From Phaeobacter sp. CECT 5382 (GTDB lineage Bacteria; Pseudomonadota; Alphaproteobacteria; Rhodobacterales; Rhodobacteraceae): a stretch of 64,000 nt of DNA. The notes beneath the pieces were generated by a model. The model was given only the letters and a program-made list of their open reading frames with translations. It searched no databases and had not been told where the DNA came from. Position numbers and translations under genes: made by a program. Positions 35,628 to 44,590 of this stretch are shown here, piece by piece (position 1 is the first letter of the stretch; each line of letters opens with the position of its first letter). The DNA is taken from positions 1-64,000 of the forward strand of contig NZ_CYSG01000006.1 in assembly GCF_001457775.1 (NCBI RefSeq), written 5' to 3'.

Positions 35628-37543
35628 TGTCCTGAAGTCTCCTGGTCAGTACTGCTTGTGCTGTCGTCTTCTGTCGGAGGCGCGCTGCTGGCAGCTGCGC
35701 TGTCCAGGGTGGTTTCGCCGTCCTGCGTGGTCTCGGGCAGGATCAGATGGAACTCGATCCGCCGATTGGCCTCACGCCCCTCTTCGCTGTCATTGGTCGC
35801 AATTGGCTGGCTTTCGCCATAGCCGGTGGCAATATAGGCCGAAGTGCGAATGCGCCGGGCACGCAACTCATTGAGGATCGACTGCGCCCGCGCCTGGCTA
35901 AGCGTCTGGTTCATCGCCTCGCGCCCCTGGCTGTCGGTATGACCCTGAATTTCCAAACGGATCTGGCCGCAACGTTCCAGGATGTTGGCAATTCGATCCA
36001 ACACACCCCGGCTGCCTGCAGCCACAGTCGCCGATCCAGGCTCAAAACTGATCTTGCCGGTGTCGCGCTGCACGGCGGACAGCTGCGCGGCACATAGTTC
36101 AGCGCTCAAGGGTTGATCCTTGGGGGCAGGGGGCTCTTCGTAGGTCAGTGCCAGCTCGTAGCTTTCAGCTTCACCCAGTTTGGCCGCCAAAAAGCCCGAA
36201 ATCTCGGCCAGGGTGTCTTCCTGGTGGCTCATCCCGCGCAGGCGCAGATTGTCCGGGGTGACGGATACCGAGCCGCGCTCCAGATGCGATAGCGCCTCGA
36301 GACCCGCCAGAACCCGCACCGGCCAGTCGGAAGGCAGATCGGCAACCACACGTGTCGCCGTATGAACTTGGGCGGAGCCAAAGCGCGCCTTCGCATAGCT
36401 GCTGGTGATATCGCGCGAGATCTCATCGTTGATGCGGCCGCGCAGCTGCACCTGGCCTTCGGGGCTGAGCGTGGCGGTGAACTCCGGTGGGCCGACGGCG
36501 CTGTCGCTTTCGGGAACCGGTAGGACCGCATGCAGGGCAAAGACCTCAGGGAGGGCGTTTTCCAGCTCTCCTACGACCTTATCGAAGAGTTCAGGAGCCG
36601 TGCCATCTTTGGCGACGAGGGTGATGTCGGCATTGGCGATGGTGACTGACCCTGCGCCCAATGTCGCAAGGCTACTGATGCTCAGCTCGGCGGCGCGGGC
36701 CCAATTTGGCGAGGGCACGCCCATGCCGATCACACAGTCTGCTTTGCCTTCCAGCCCGGCAGCGCGGGCGGCCTCCAGAATACGGGCGCGGCTTGCGTCG
36801 CTTTCGGCAGAGCAGGCATCAAAGCGTGCACCAGAGTCATCAATCAAAAAGCGCAGCGTAAAGGGGGTAATGACCGGGCGCGCTGCAACGATATCGAGGG
36901 TCAGTTTCACCTCGGGGGGCGCCAGCCGGGTCAGGCGCTCGTGCAAAAGATCCTTTGCGGCAGCCGATTTTGCCATGGTGGTGATCTTGACCGACTGCGC
37001 ATCAACGGAAATTTTGGCGCGCGGCAGCAGCTCCAGGGCAGCCACAGCATAGCGCAACGACACGGCCCAGCCTTTGGGTTCCGGGTAGCTGGCAGTTTCC
37101 AGCAGGTCGGCGACCTGACCTGCAGCGCTCAATCCGTTGAGCTGTTTTACCAGATTGGTACGGGACGAGGCCGCCGGGATCAGGCCGATGATGGATATGC
37201 CGCTGGAGTTGCGTAGGATCTCGGCGGAAAACCGTGGTGGTGCAATGCCTTTGGAGGGGGTGACGGACATGTCATCAATGACCCGGGCGGCATCGACAAC
37301 GCCCCCGGCGAGCGACAGGGCAGCAAAGCGCGTGGCCTCATCCGGGGCGGTACCCTCCAAAACGACCCGCAGACCGTCAGCGGTGACTTCGGCCCAGCCC
37401 ATATTGCCTTCGTCCAGGGCGCGGCGCATCGCGATCTCGCTGTTGCGCTCGACGGCGCTGACAGCAAAGCTGGCGGCAATCAGGCAAACCCCTGCCGCCG
37501 CGGCAAAGGTCAGGGTCGGAACCAAAAGCGAAGACAAGCGCAT
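35624..37543 (-). CDS. OmpA-family protein with repeated BON-like domains
   Basis: A 639-residue envelope protein. After an N-terminal hydrophobic segment (about 8-30), the first 470 residues contain several BON-like lipid- or surface-binding repeats, recognisable by patterns such as ADGLRVVLEGTAPDEATRF and EGQVQLRGRINDEI. The C-terminal OmpA/MotB peptidoglycan-binding domain (about 480-600) has the signature LEIQGHTDS, NQTLSQARAQSIL and NRRIEF. A Ser/Thr/Asp-rich tail follows. No beta-barrel is present, so it likely bridges membrane and cell wall. It is coupled to a coiled-coil protein gene downstream. Confidence 0.9.
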   Translation of the reverse strand: MRLSSLLVPTLTFAAAAGVCLIAASFAVSAVERNSEIAMRRALDEGNMGWAEVTADGLRVVLEGTAPDEATRFAALSLAGGVVDAARVIDDMSVTPSKGIAPPRFSAEILRNSSGISIIGLIPAASSRTNLVKQLNGLSAAGQVADLLETASYPEPKGWAVSLRYAVAALELLPRAKISVDAQSVKITTMAKSAAAKDLLHERLTRLAPPEVKLTLDIVAARPVITPFTLRFLIDDSGARFDACSAESDASRARILEAARAAGLEGKADCVIGMGVPSPNWARAAELSISSLATLGAGSVTIANADITLVAKDGTAPELFDKVVGELENALPEVFALHAVLPVPESDSAVGPPEFTATLSPEGQVQLRGRINDEISRDITSSYAKARFGSAQVHTATRVVADLPSDWPVRVLAGLEALSHLERGSVSVTPDNLRLRGMSHQEDTLAEISGFLAAKLGEAESYELALTYEEPPAPKDQPLSAELCAAQLSAVQRDTGKISFEPGSATVAAGSRGVLDRIANILERCGQIRLEIQGHTDSQGREAMNQTLSQARAQSILNELRARRIRTSAYIATGYGESQPIATNDSEEGREANRRIEFHLILPETTQDGETTLDSAAASSAPPTEDDSTSSTDQETSGQ

Positions 37544-37603
37544 AGATCAGCCATTCCTCGAAAAATCTGCAACCTGTCTAAAGGGCGCAGCGCAGCTATT
37601 CAA

Positions 37604-38566
37604 TCAGGTGAAGGCAGCCAGAATGAAGAAAATAAGCGGAATCAAGCCGGTATCGCGATTAAGCCGGAAAAGTTGCAGCAGTCGCTGGTTGTTATCGGCA
37701 TCAAAGATCCGCAATTGCCAGGTCATATGCCACCCCATGGCCCAGGGACCGACCAGCGCCAGCCCCAAAGCCCAGTAGTTGCCCTCCAGATCCAGCGCTA
37801 GAATGATGGCAAAGGCCATCAGGCTGACGGTGCCAACAATAAAGCGGCGCAGCCAGGTGGGGGTATCTGTGCCAAACAGCCGGGCGGTGGATTTCACTCC
37901 GATCAGGGCGTCATCTTCGGTATCCTGATGGGCATAGATGGTATCGTAAAACAGCGTCCAGCAGATCCCGGCAAGATACAGAAAAACGGCGGGCCAGTGC
38001 AAAGCCCCAGTATGGGCCGTCCAGGCCCAAAGCGCGCCCCAGTTGAAGGCAAGGCCCAAAAATATCTGCGGCCACCAGGTGAATCTTTTGGCAAAGGGAT
38101 AGATCGCCACCGGCAGCAGCGCCAGGATCCCCATCGAGATCGCCATCCGGTTGAACGTCAGCAGGATACCAAAAGAAATCAGCGCCTGCAGGCCCATCCA
38201 GATCACAGCACCGCGCACAGAGACCTGTCCCGACGGGATCGGGCGCGACCGGGTGCGTTCAACGGCGCCGTCGAAATTGCGGTCCGAGATATCGTTCCAG
38301 GTGCAGCCCGCACCGCGCATCAGCCAGGCCCCCATGGCGCAGGCAATGGCGATCCAGGCGTCTTCCCAGCGCAGGTTTCCATCCCACAACACAGCCAGCG
38401 CTAGCCCCCACCAGCAGGGGATCAGCAACAGCCAGGTGCCGATGGGGCGATCGGCCCGGCTGAGCCGCAGATAGGGGCGGCTCCACTCTGGTGCAATTTG
38501 ATCAACCCAATTGCCTTTGACCGCATCCGCGACCTGACCATCTGGTTTTGACGCTTCATCTTGCAT
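37604..38566 (-). CDS. ubiA: 4-hydroxybenzoate polyprenyltransferase
   Basis: A 320-residue membrane prenyltransferase joining 4-hydroxybenzoate to the polyprenyl tail in ubiquinone synthesis. Both Asp-rich Mg-diphosphate motifs are present: NDISDRNFDGAVERTRSRP (about 100) and DTIYAHQDTEDD (about 215). Eight to nine hydrophobic helices are visible. The start at 38566 (MQDEASKPDG) was chosen since the upstream extension would run into the rsmE gene. It is divergent from rsmE across 12 bp. Its substrate, 4-hydroxybenzoate, is also that of PobA encoded at 18.65 kb. Confidence 0.95.
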   Translation of the reverse strand: MQDEASKPDGQVADAVKGNWVDQIAPEWSRPYLRLSRADRPIGTWLLLIPCWWGLALAVLWDGNLRWEDAWIAIACAMGAWLMRGAGCTWNDISDRNFDGAVERTRSRPIPSGQVSVRGAVIWMGLQALISFGILLTFNRMAISMGILALLPVAIYPFAKRFTWWPQIFLGLAFNWGALWAWTAHTGALHWPAVFLYLAGICWTLFYDTIYAHQDTEDDALIGVKSTARLFGTDTPTWLRRFIVGTVSLMAFAIILALDLEGNYWALGLALVGPWAMGWHMTWQLRIFDADNNQRLLQLFRLNRDTGLIPLIFFILAAFT

Positions 38567-38578
38567 ATGTAGGGCCTC

Positions 38579-39304
38579 ATGAGTGCAAAAATCAGACTGT
38601 ATGTAGAGCACCCTTTGGGTGCAGGGCAATCCATTCCTCTGGAACGGGATCAGGCGCATTACCTATTTGGGGTGATGCGGCAGGCTCTGGGCGGGCATGT
38701 GGCGCTGTTCAATGGCGTTGATGGTGAATGGCAGGCCGAAATCACCGAGGCCGGCAAACGCGGCGGCACATTGACCTGTGTGGCGCAGAGTAAGCCTTTG
38801 CAGATGCCGCCGGACCTGTGGTTGTTGTTTGCCCCGATCAAAAAGGCGCGCACGGATTTTATCGTCGAAAAGGCCGCCGAGATGGGAGCTGCGCGCATTT
38901 TGCCGGTGGGGACGGAATATACCAATTCCGAACGCATCCGTCAGGAGCGTTTGCAGGCGCACGCGGTTGAGGCTGCTGAACAATGCGGTGGCACCTATGT
39001 GCCCGAAGTTTGTGATTTGCAGAAACTGTCGCAGCTGCTGGACCACTGGCCCGCAGAGCGCCAGCTGATGTTCTGCGACGAGGCCGAAGTTGGCAATGCA
39101 CTGCAACTGGCTGCACAAACCCACAGTGCCGCCCCCTGGGCCATTCTCATCGGCCCCGAAGGCGGCTTTTCCGACAAGGAGCGCAAACGGCTGCACGCGA
39201 TGGAACAGGCCCATGTGGTCAGCCTTGGCCCGCGCATCCTGCGCGCCGATACCGCCGCCGTTGCAGCCATGACCCTGTGGCAGCAGTCGCTGGGTGACTG
39301 GTAA
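38579..39304 (+). CDS. rsmE: 16S rRNA (uracil(1498)-N(3))-methyltransferase
   Basis: A 241-residue SPOUT-fold methyltransferase modifying U1498 of 16S rRNA. An N-terminal PUA-like domain is followed by the knotted SAM-binding domain with LIGPEGGFSDKE (about 183-194) and LGPRILRADTAAVAAM (about 217-232), both diagnostic. The stop overlaps the next gene by one base (TAATG). It is divergent from ubiA, an arrangement widespread in alphaproteobacteria. Confidence 0.96.
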   Translation: MSAKIRLYVEHPLGAGQSIPLERDQAHYLFGVMRQALGGHVALFNGVDGEWQAEITEAGKRGGTLTCVAQSKPLQMPPDLWLLFAPIKKARTDFIVEKAAEMGAARILPVGTEYTNSERIRQERLQAHAVEAAEQCGGTYVPEVCDLQKLSQLLDHWPAERQLMFCDEAEVGNALQLAAQTHSAAPWAILIGPEGGFSDKERKRLHAMEQAHVVSLGPRILRADTAAVAAMTLWQQSLGDW

Positions 39305-40185
39305 TGCTGCGCCGTGCCTGCGAGGCAGATCTTCCCGCGGTCAGAGCCTTTCTTGCCTCACGGCTGACGACCTCGATGTTCCTGTCGAGCAATCTGCGCG
39401 ATCAGGGCTTGAGCACTGGTTATTCTGGCCATCCAGGCGATCACGGCAAATCCATGACGCTTTGGCTGAGCGAGGCCTTGGGGGAAATCACCAATGTGAT
39501 CGGCTATGCCGCTGCTGGCTACGTGGTGTTCGAGGCCCCCACGTTGACACCTGCGCAGTATCCAATGATCCGGGCGGCGCTGTCGGGGCGTCACCTGTTG
39601 GGGCTGAACGGGGCCGAAGACCAGGTGGCGCATCTGATGGCAGCGCTGGATCTGCCCTGCCACGAGGCCGTCATGGATGAGGCAGAGCCGCATTACCGAC
39701 TACTCCTTTCGGATCTGCGGCTGCCCGGTGGCCCGGGCCAATTGCGTGCGGCAACAGGGGATGATCTTGGCCTGTTGACCGAATGGCGCATGGCCTCCGA
39801 GATTGAAATCCTGGGCGCGCGCGACAGCGCCGAAAACCGGGACAGGGCTGCTGAGAGCCTGCAGGAACTGCTGGCGGCAGACCGTCTGCGGGTACTGGAG
39901 CGCGATGGTGTTTCGGTTGCTATGACCAACTTCAATGCAGCTTTGCCTGCGATTGTGCAGGTTGGCGGCGTCTATACGCCGCCGCAGCTGCGCGGCCAGG
40001 GTTATGCCCGCCAGGCCGTGGCCCTGCATCTGGCTGAAGCACGCGAAACAGGTATCACAGAGGCGATCCTCTTTGCTGCCAACCCTGCCGCGGCCCGTGC
40101 CTATGAGGCGATTGGCTTTGCCCGGATCGGCAGCTACCGTATCGTGAATTTTGACCCTGCAATCCGCATCGGAGGTCCATCATGA
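39304..40185 (+). CDS. GNAT-family N-acetyltransferase, two-domain
   Basis: A 293-residue protein made of two GNAT-like halves. The C-terminal half carries the acetyl-CoA motif PPQLRGQGYARQAV near residue 222, preceded by VQVGGVYT; the N-terminal half is degenerate. Its ATG overlaps the rsmE stop by one base and its stop overlaps the next gene by 4 bp, so it is tightly coupled in the rsmE-GNAT-hyp run. The substrate is unknown. Confidence 0.88.
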   Translation: MLRRACEADLPAVRAFLASRLTTSMFLSSNLRDQGLSTGYSGHPGDHGKSMTLWLSEALGEITNVIGYAAAGYVVFEAPTLTPAQYPMIRAALSGRHLLGLNGAEDQVAHLMAALDLPCHEAVMDEAEPHYRLLLSDLRLPGGPGQLRAATGDDLGLLTEWRMASEIEILGARDSAENRDRAAESLQELLAADRLRVLERDGVSVAMTNFNAALPAIVQVGGVYTPPQLRGQGYARQAVALHLAEARETGITEAILFAANPAAARAYEAIGFARIGSYRIVNFDPAIRIGGPS

Positions 40186-40709
40186 GTTTCATTCGCCCCG
40201 AGGCCCGCGCCACGATCTGGCGCTGGCGCGAATTGATTGTTGCGGCCGTGATGCTGCTGGTGGGGCTGAAATGGGCCTATACCTCCTTTGGGGTGACGGA
40301 AGCCACCGGCTGGGCGCTGGTGGTCAGCGGCTTGGTTGTCGCGGTGATCGGCGCGCAGCGGCTGCGGTTTCGTCTTGGTGCCGGGGGCGCGGGTGTGGTG
40401 CAGGTGGACGAGGGGCAGATTGCCTATTTCGGCCCACTCACCGGCGGCGCTGTTGCCACCTCCGAACTGGAGCGGTTGCGGCTGGATCATACTGCCAAGC
40501 CACCGCATTGGGTGTTGGAGCAGCCCGGCCAGCCGGCGCTGGCCATTCCGGTCAATGCTGAAGGGCACGAAGCGTTGTTTGATGTCTTTGCAGCTTTGCC
40601 GGGTCTGAAGACCGAGCGGATGCTGGCCGAGCTGCGGCGCGACGGCCCTCACCAGGTCGTGATCTGGGAACGCGCTCCCAGCCGTCCGGCGCATCACAGG
40701 CTGCATTGA
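40182..40709 (+). CDS. Membrane protein of unknown function
   Basis: A 175-residue protein with two N-terminal transmembrane helices (about 18-34 and 46-62) and a soluble C-terminal domain of about 110 residues containing VVQVDEGQIAYFGPLTGG and a terminal RRDGPHQVVIWER strand. The layout resembles small PH-like membrane proteins but I cannot assign a family. It overlaps the acetyltransferase gene by 4 bp and precedes gshA by 64 bp, so it belongs to the rsmE transcription unit. Confidence 0.82.
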   Translation: MSFIRPEARATIWRWRELIVAAVMLLVGLKWAYTSFGVTEATGWALVVSGLVVAVIGAQRLRFRLGAGGAGVVQVDEGQIAYFGPLTGGAVATSELERLRLDHTAKPPHWVLEQPGQPALAIPVNAEGHEALFDVFAALPGLKTERMLAELRRDGPHQVVIWERAPSRPAHHRLH

Positions 40710-40773
40710 CACTGGTTGTGATTCCGCTCACGACTGATCTCCCAAGACAACCCTACAGGACGGAGTGCCCGGC

Positions 40774-42144
40774 ATGTCCATTCCCCAGTCCGGCGGCGGA
40801 CCCATCGAACGCCACGAAGATTTGGCTGAATATCTCGCCAGTGGCTGCAAGCCGCGCGATGCATGGCGCATCGGCACCGAGCACGAGAAGTTCGGCTATT
40901 GCAAAGACACGCTGAAGCCGCTGCCCTTTGAGGGGGAGCGCTCGATCGTGGCCGTGTTGGAAGGGCTGCGCGACAGCTATGGCTGGGCCCCTGTCACCGA
41001 AGGCGGCAAGCTGATCGGGCTGGAAAAAGACGGCGCCAACGTGAGCCTGGAGCCGGGCGGCGCGCTGGAACTATCGGGCGCCCCGCTGGAGACCATCCAC
41101 GAGACCTGCGACGAGGTGAACACCCACCTGCGCGAGGTCAAGGATATCTCAGATAAGATCGGCGTTGGCTTCATCGGTTTGGGTGCGGCTCCGATCTGGA
41201 GCCATGACGAGATGCCGCTGATGCCCAAGGGCCGCTATCGTCTGATGAACGACTACATGACCAAAGTGGGCACAATGGGGCGCGACATGATGCGCCGCAC
41301 CACCACGGTGCAGGTCAATATCGACTTTGGCTCTGAAGCCGACATGGTGCAAAAACTGCGCGTGGCGCTGGCGCTGCAGCCGGTGGCGACAGCGCTATTT
41401 GCCAACTCGCCATTCTTTGAGGGCAAGCCCAACGGGCATAAGAGCTGGCGCAGCAAGATCTGGCGGCATCTGGATGACAGCCGCACAGGTATGTTGCCCT
41501 TTGTCTTTGACGAGGGGTTTGGCTTTGAGGCCTACGTGCAATATGCGCTCGATGTGCCGATGTATTTTGTTTACCGGAACGGCGAATATATCAACGCGTT
41601 GGGCATGTCCTTCCGCGATTTCCTGCAAGGAAAACTGCCTGCGCTGCCCGGTGAAACCCCCACCATGTCTGACTGGGCCGACCATCTGACCACTGCCTTT
41701 CCGGAGGCACGGATCAAGAAATACATGGAGATGCGCGGCGCGGATGGCGGCCCTTGGCGACGTCTCTGTGCATTGCCTGCCTTTTGGGTTGGCCTGACCT
41801 ATGATCAGTCAGCATTGGATGCGGCCTGGGATCTGGTCAAAGGCTGGGACGCCGAGACCCGCGAAGAGCTGCGCGTTGCGGCCTCACGTGATGCCCTGCA
41901 GGCTGAAGTCAACGGCATCAAGATGCATGATCTCGCGCGTGAAGTGGTCGCGATTTCTGAAAGTGGTCTGAAGGCGCGGGCCCGCCCCGGTGCTGGTGGT
42001 CTGGTGCCCGATGAGACCCATTTCCTGAATGCGCTGAAAGACAGTCTGGAAAGCGGCAAAGTGCCGGCGGATGAACTGCTGGAGCGCTATGAGGGCGACT
42101 GGGGCGGTGATCTGACCCGGATCTACGCTGACTACAGCTACTAA
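40774..42144 (+). CDS. gshA: Glutamate--cysteine ligase
   Basis: A 456-residue ATP-dependent ligase making gamma-glutamylcysteine, the first step of glutathione synthesis. It is the plant/alphaproteobacterial (GCS2-related) type: AWRIGTEHEKFGY (about 33-45) supplies the Glu ligand of Mg-ATP, followed by EPGGALELSGAP and MRRTTTVQVNIDFGSE. ATG at 40774 was preferred over GTG at 40765 since GGACGGAG is then 8 bases away. A strong hairpin terminator follows. Confidence 0.96.
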   Translation: MSIPQSGGGPIERHEDLAEYLASGCKPRDAWRIGTEHEKFGYCKDTLKPLPFEGERSIVAVLEGLRDSYGWAPVTEGGKLIGLEKDGANVSLEPGGALELSGAPLETIHETCDEVNTHLREVKDISDKIGVGFIGLGAAPIWSHDEMPLMPKGRYRLMNDYMTKVGTMGRDMMRRTTTVQVNIDFGSEADMVQKLRVALALQPVATALFANSPFFEGKPNGHKSWRSKIWRHLDDSRTGMLPFVFDEGFGFEAYVQYALDVPMYFVYRNGEYINALGMSFRDFLQGKLPALPGETPTMSDWADHLTTAFPEARIKKYMEMRGADGGPWRRLCALPAFWVGLTYDQSALDAAWDLVKGWDAETREELRVAASRDALQAEVNGIKMHDLAREVVAISESGLKARARPGAGGLVPDETHFLNALKDSLESGKVPADELLERYEGDWGGDLTRIYADYSY

Positions 42145-42156
42145 AGGCTAAAAGAC

Positions 42157-42189
42157 AAAAAAGGGGGCGCCGCTGAGACGCCCCTTTTT
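42157..42189 (+). terminator. Bidirectional intrinsic terminator after gshA
   Basis: AAAAAAGGGGGCG and CGCCCCTTTTT pair around a short loop 13 bp after the gshA stop. The A-run and T-run on opposite sides let it act on both strands, so it may also end the convergent crotonase transcript. Confidence 0.85.
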
Positions 42190-42335
42190 CTTGCCTCTGT
42201 TGGTCTGAGCGGCGCTGATAGCTTTGGGGCCGGTGGTCAGTGTTGGAGGCGCAAACCGGAACCAATTTGATCCAACCTGACCGGCACTGACCAGCTCTAA
42301 CTGACCTGGCAGAGTTGGATCGCGCCTCAGATCCG

Positions 42336-43142
42336 TTAGATGTCGTCAAAATTCCCGTGCCGCCCGGCACCGTCGCGGAACCTGCCTGCGCCAAGAGTAC
42401 CTTGGCTGCGCAGGGCATCGACACCGTTGGCCCACTCCAGCTGCAGCGCCTGACGGGTCGGCATGCCGCGGCTTTCAATGATTGAACGACGATCAGCCCG
42501 CACTGCATCCTGAGGAAAGCGGGCGATCTCATGGGCGAGGTTTTCCGCTGTGGCCCGCGCCTGACCTTCGGGGACGACCCGTTCCGCCAGGCCAATCCGT
42601 TCGCATTCCTCAGCCGGAACCTTTCGACCGGTCATGGCAATTTCCAGCGCGCGTCCCTGGCCCACAAGACGCGGCAGGCGCAGGGTGCCGCCGTCAAGAA
42701 GTGGAATACCCCAGCGGCGGCAGAACACCCCAAGATACGCCGTATCGCCCATGATGCGGATGTCAGTCCAGAGCGCCAGCTCCATGCCACCGGCGACTGC
42801 AGGGCCCTCGATTGCGGCAATGACCGGTTTGGAGAGCTCCATTCTGGACGGCCCCAGCGCTCCGGCTCCGACCGGGGCGGAACCTATGGGTATGGCAAGA
42901 CGCTGCAGATAAGCCTCTCGTTTGACCGGATCAGACAGTGTGGCGGCCAGGAGCAGATCCCAGCCAGCACAAAAGCTGTCGCCTGCGCCGCAGAGTACGG
43001 CAACTGCGGCATCGCTGTCCTCAAAGTCCTGAAAGGCCTCGAAGAGAGCTTCGGCATGTTCGGTATCCATCGCGTTGCGCGCTTCGGGACGGTTGTTGAT
43101 GATGGTCCAGACGGGACCTTCCTTTTCGATGTCGACGGACAT
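42336..43142 (-). CDS. Enoyl-CoA hydratase/isomerase (crotonase) family protein
   Basis: A 268-residue crotonase with oxyanion-hole segments GAGDSFCAGWDLL (about 57) and GPAVAGGMELALWTD (about 106). MSVDIEKEGPVWTI at 43142 matches the family's N-terminus; a further ATG six codons upstream lies within the palindrome region and has no ribosome site. It is directly downstream of a TetR gene on the same strand, with a near-perfect 25-bp palindrome between, so it is likely that TetR's target. The substrate is unknown. Confidence 0.9.
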   Translation of the reverse strand: MSVDIEKEGPVWTIINNRPEARNAMDTEHAEALFEAFQDFEDSDAAVAVLCGAGDSFCAGWDLLLAATLSDPVKREAYLQRLAIPIGSAPVGAGALGPSRMELSKPVIAAIEGPAVAGGMELALWTDIRIMGDTAYLGVFCRRWGIPLLDGGTLRLPRLVGQGRALEIAMTGRKVPAEECERIGLAERVVPEGQARATAENLAHEIARFPQDAVRADRRSIIESRGMPTRQALQLEWANGVDALRSQGTLGAGRFRDGAGRHGNFDDI

Positions 43143-43153
43143 GGGGTATTTCC

Positions 43154-43178
43154 ATTTCAATAACAGTGTTACTGAAAT
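43154..43178. promoter_or_regulatory. Near-perfect 25-bp palindrome, probable TetR operator
   Basis: ATTTCAATAACA-G-TGTTACTGAAAT: the 12-base arms match at 11 positions around a central G. It overlaps the last codons of the TetR gene (stop at 43169-43171) and lies 12 bp before the crotonase start, so bound repressor would block the crotonase transcript. Confidence 0.75.
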
Positions 43179-43792
43179 CCAGATAAGAAGGCGTTGAGCG
43201 TTGTGTCAACGAGCTTTTGGCCGCTGGTGTTGAGGGATTGATCCCGACGTAGCGTCGTCATGCTGCCAATACCGATCAGGGCGGCGGTCAGGGCATGAGA
43301 CAGATCTTTGGCGTCGCTAACCGGAGAGAGCGGCGACACGGCGATCGGAGACAGTTGGGCAAAACAGGCCTCGAACTCAGCGATTGTTTGGGCCAGCAGA
43401 TCATTCAATATCTTGTCCGCGTCTTGCCCCAGGCCTGTCTTCTTGCCGTCTTCGAACTGATAAAGCCCCAGTCGCTGTTCAAACAGGTTCTGGTGGTAGT
43501 ACAGGAAAAATGCGGTGGCGGCGGCCCGCAGGGCTGATCTGGGGTCCGGCTTGGACTGGGCTGCGGCGGCGACGTGTTGATGCAGGTTGCTCAGGCTTTC
43601 TTGCAGCAAGGCCGCATAGATGGCGTCTTTGCCGGAAAACAGGTTGTAAATCGCCCCTGTGGTCTGCCCGGTTCGGGCACTGATGGCGCGCAGGCCGACA
43701 TCGATGTTGCCGGTTTCGTCAAATATCTGCCGGGCCGCATCCAGAATTTTCTGGCGTCGCTCGGCCTGGGGGATTCGTTTGGGTGCTGTCAC
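43169..43792 (-). CDS. TetR-family transcriptional regulator
   Basis: A 207-residue TetR regulator: the DNA-binding domain covers RRQKILDAARQIFDETG, then LRAISARTGQTTGAIYNLF and GKDAIYAALLQ (about 12-62), and the remaining helices form the effector domain. It is transcribed toward the crotonase gene, 26 bp upstream, with its operator candidate at the junction. This makes a compact repressor-target unit; the inducer, probably an acyl-CoA, is inferred. Confidence 0.92.
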   Translation of the reverse strand: MTAPKRIPQAERRQKILDAARQIFDETGNIDVGLRAISARTGQTTGAIYNLFSGKDAIYAALLQESLSNLHQHVAAAAQSKPDPRSALRAAATAFFLYYHQNLFEQRLGLYQFEDGKKTGLGQDADKILNDLLAQTIAEFEACFAQLSPIAVSPLSPVSDAKDLSHALTAALIGIGSMTTLRRDQSLNTSGQKLVDTTLNAFLSGFQ

Positions 43793-44116
43793 GGGTTTGA
43801 CTAAGTCCTGGGGCCGGATTGTGCCGAGGATGGCTTGGTCCGGGCTGGCAATGCGCTGCCGCGTTTCGGTCCCACCTTGATAGGCCGAAGTCAGCCTTGG
43901 TGAAACCTCGGAACGCGCAATTGGTTGCGCTGATCTGCTTGGGCTCTCATGCTCCTGTCACAAGCCTGTCAATAGCCGCCAGTCAGTAATCACCAGTCAG
44001 TGCACAGGTCAAACCGGGGGCGGACTGCCGCAGTGCAGGACATAGAAAACCCGGCGATGAGCTGCCTCACCGCCGGGTCTTGTTTTGCCTTTGTCAGGAA
44101 TATCCCTGCAAAGAGG
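43793..44116. other. Gene-free spacer between YHS and TetR genes
   Basis: A 324-bp stretch. Its distal part holds the YHS terminator at 44045-44078. A degenerate 14-bp repeat, CCAGTCAGTAATCA then CCAGTCAGTGCACA, is near 43979. The region near 43800-43960 presumably carries the TetR promoter. No small gene is seen. Confidence 0.5.
44045..44078 (-). terminator. Intrinsic terminator of the YHS-domain gene
   Basis: Perfect 8-bp arms ACCCGGCG and CGCCGGGT with a 14-base loop. On the minus strand TTTTC follows. It lies 38 bp downstream of the YHS stop and makes that gene monocistronic. Confidence 0.78.
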
Positions 44117-44590
44117 TTACTGCTGGAGAACTGCGGGTTCTACGTCTGCGATGTCTTTCCAGTTGGTGTCGGCGTTTTTCACCATGCCCGGAATGTCACC
44201 TTCCCAGCGTTCCTGAATGTCCTGGGACAGGTTCAGGTAGAGAACATTGTCGACGATTTTCCAGTGGTTTGGATCGCCGTCGAACTTGAAGCCCATGGCG
44301 GTGCCAAAGGCGCAGTAGCCGCCGTAGGCGGGCAGATATGCTTCGGGGTTGGCCTCAAACTGCGCTTTGTTCTCTTCCGAGGCAAAGCGGTAGGTCGCGT
44401 CATTGAAAAGAGTTGTGATTTTATAGCTGCCTTTTGAGGGGGCGCCGTCGGTGAAATATGCGACGGGGTCATAGCCCTGCATTGCGAGGCCTGTGGAGGA
44501 TGCGTTGATTTCTACGCCTGCGGCCAATGCCGAAGTTGCCATTGCAACAGAAAGCGCCACGCCGCCCAGCAGTGTCTTGAATTTGTTCAT
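44117..44590 (-). CDS. Secreted YHS-domain protein
   Basis: A 157-residue periplasmic protein: signal peptide MNKFKTLLGGVALSVAMATS with cleavage after ALAA, then a YHS domain with GYDPVAYFTDGAP, the YRFASEENKAQFEANPE core and AYGGYCAFG. YHS domains are thought to bind metals. In related proteins the GYC cysteine position is sometimes selenocysteine; here it is an ordinary Cys codon. The start at 44590 fits the signal peptide; six extra in-frame codons upstream are unlikely. It has its own terminator. Confidence 0.9.
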   Translation of the reverse strand: MNKFKTLLGGVALSVAMATSALAAGVEINASSTGLAMQGYDPVAYFTDGAPSKGSYKITTLFNDATYRFASEENKAQFEANPEAYLPAYGGYCAFGTAMGFKFDGDPNHWKIVDNVLYLNLSQDIQERWEGDIPGMVKNADTNWKDIADVEPAVLQQ

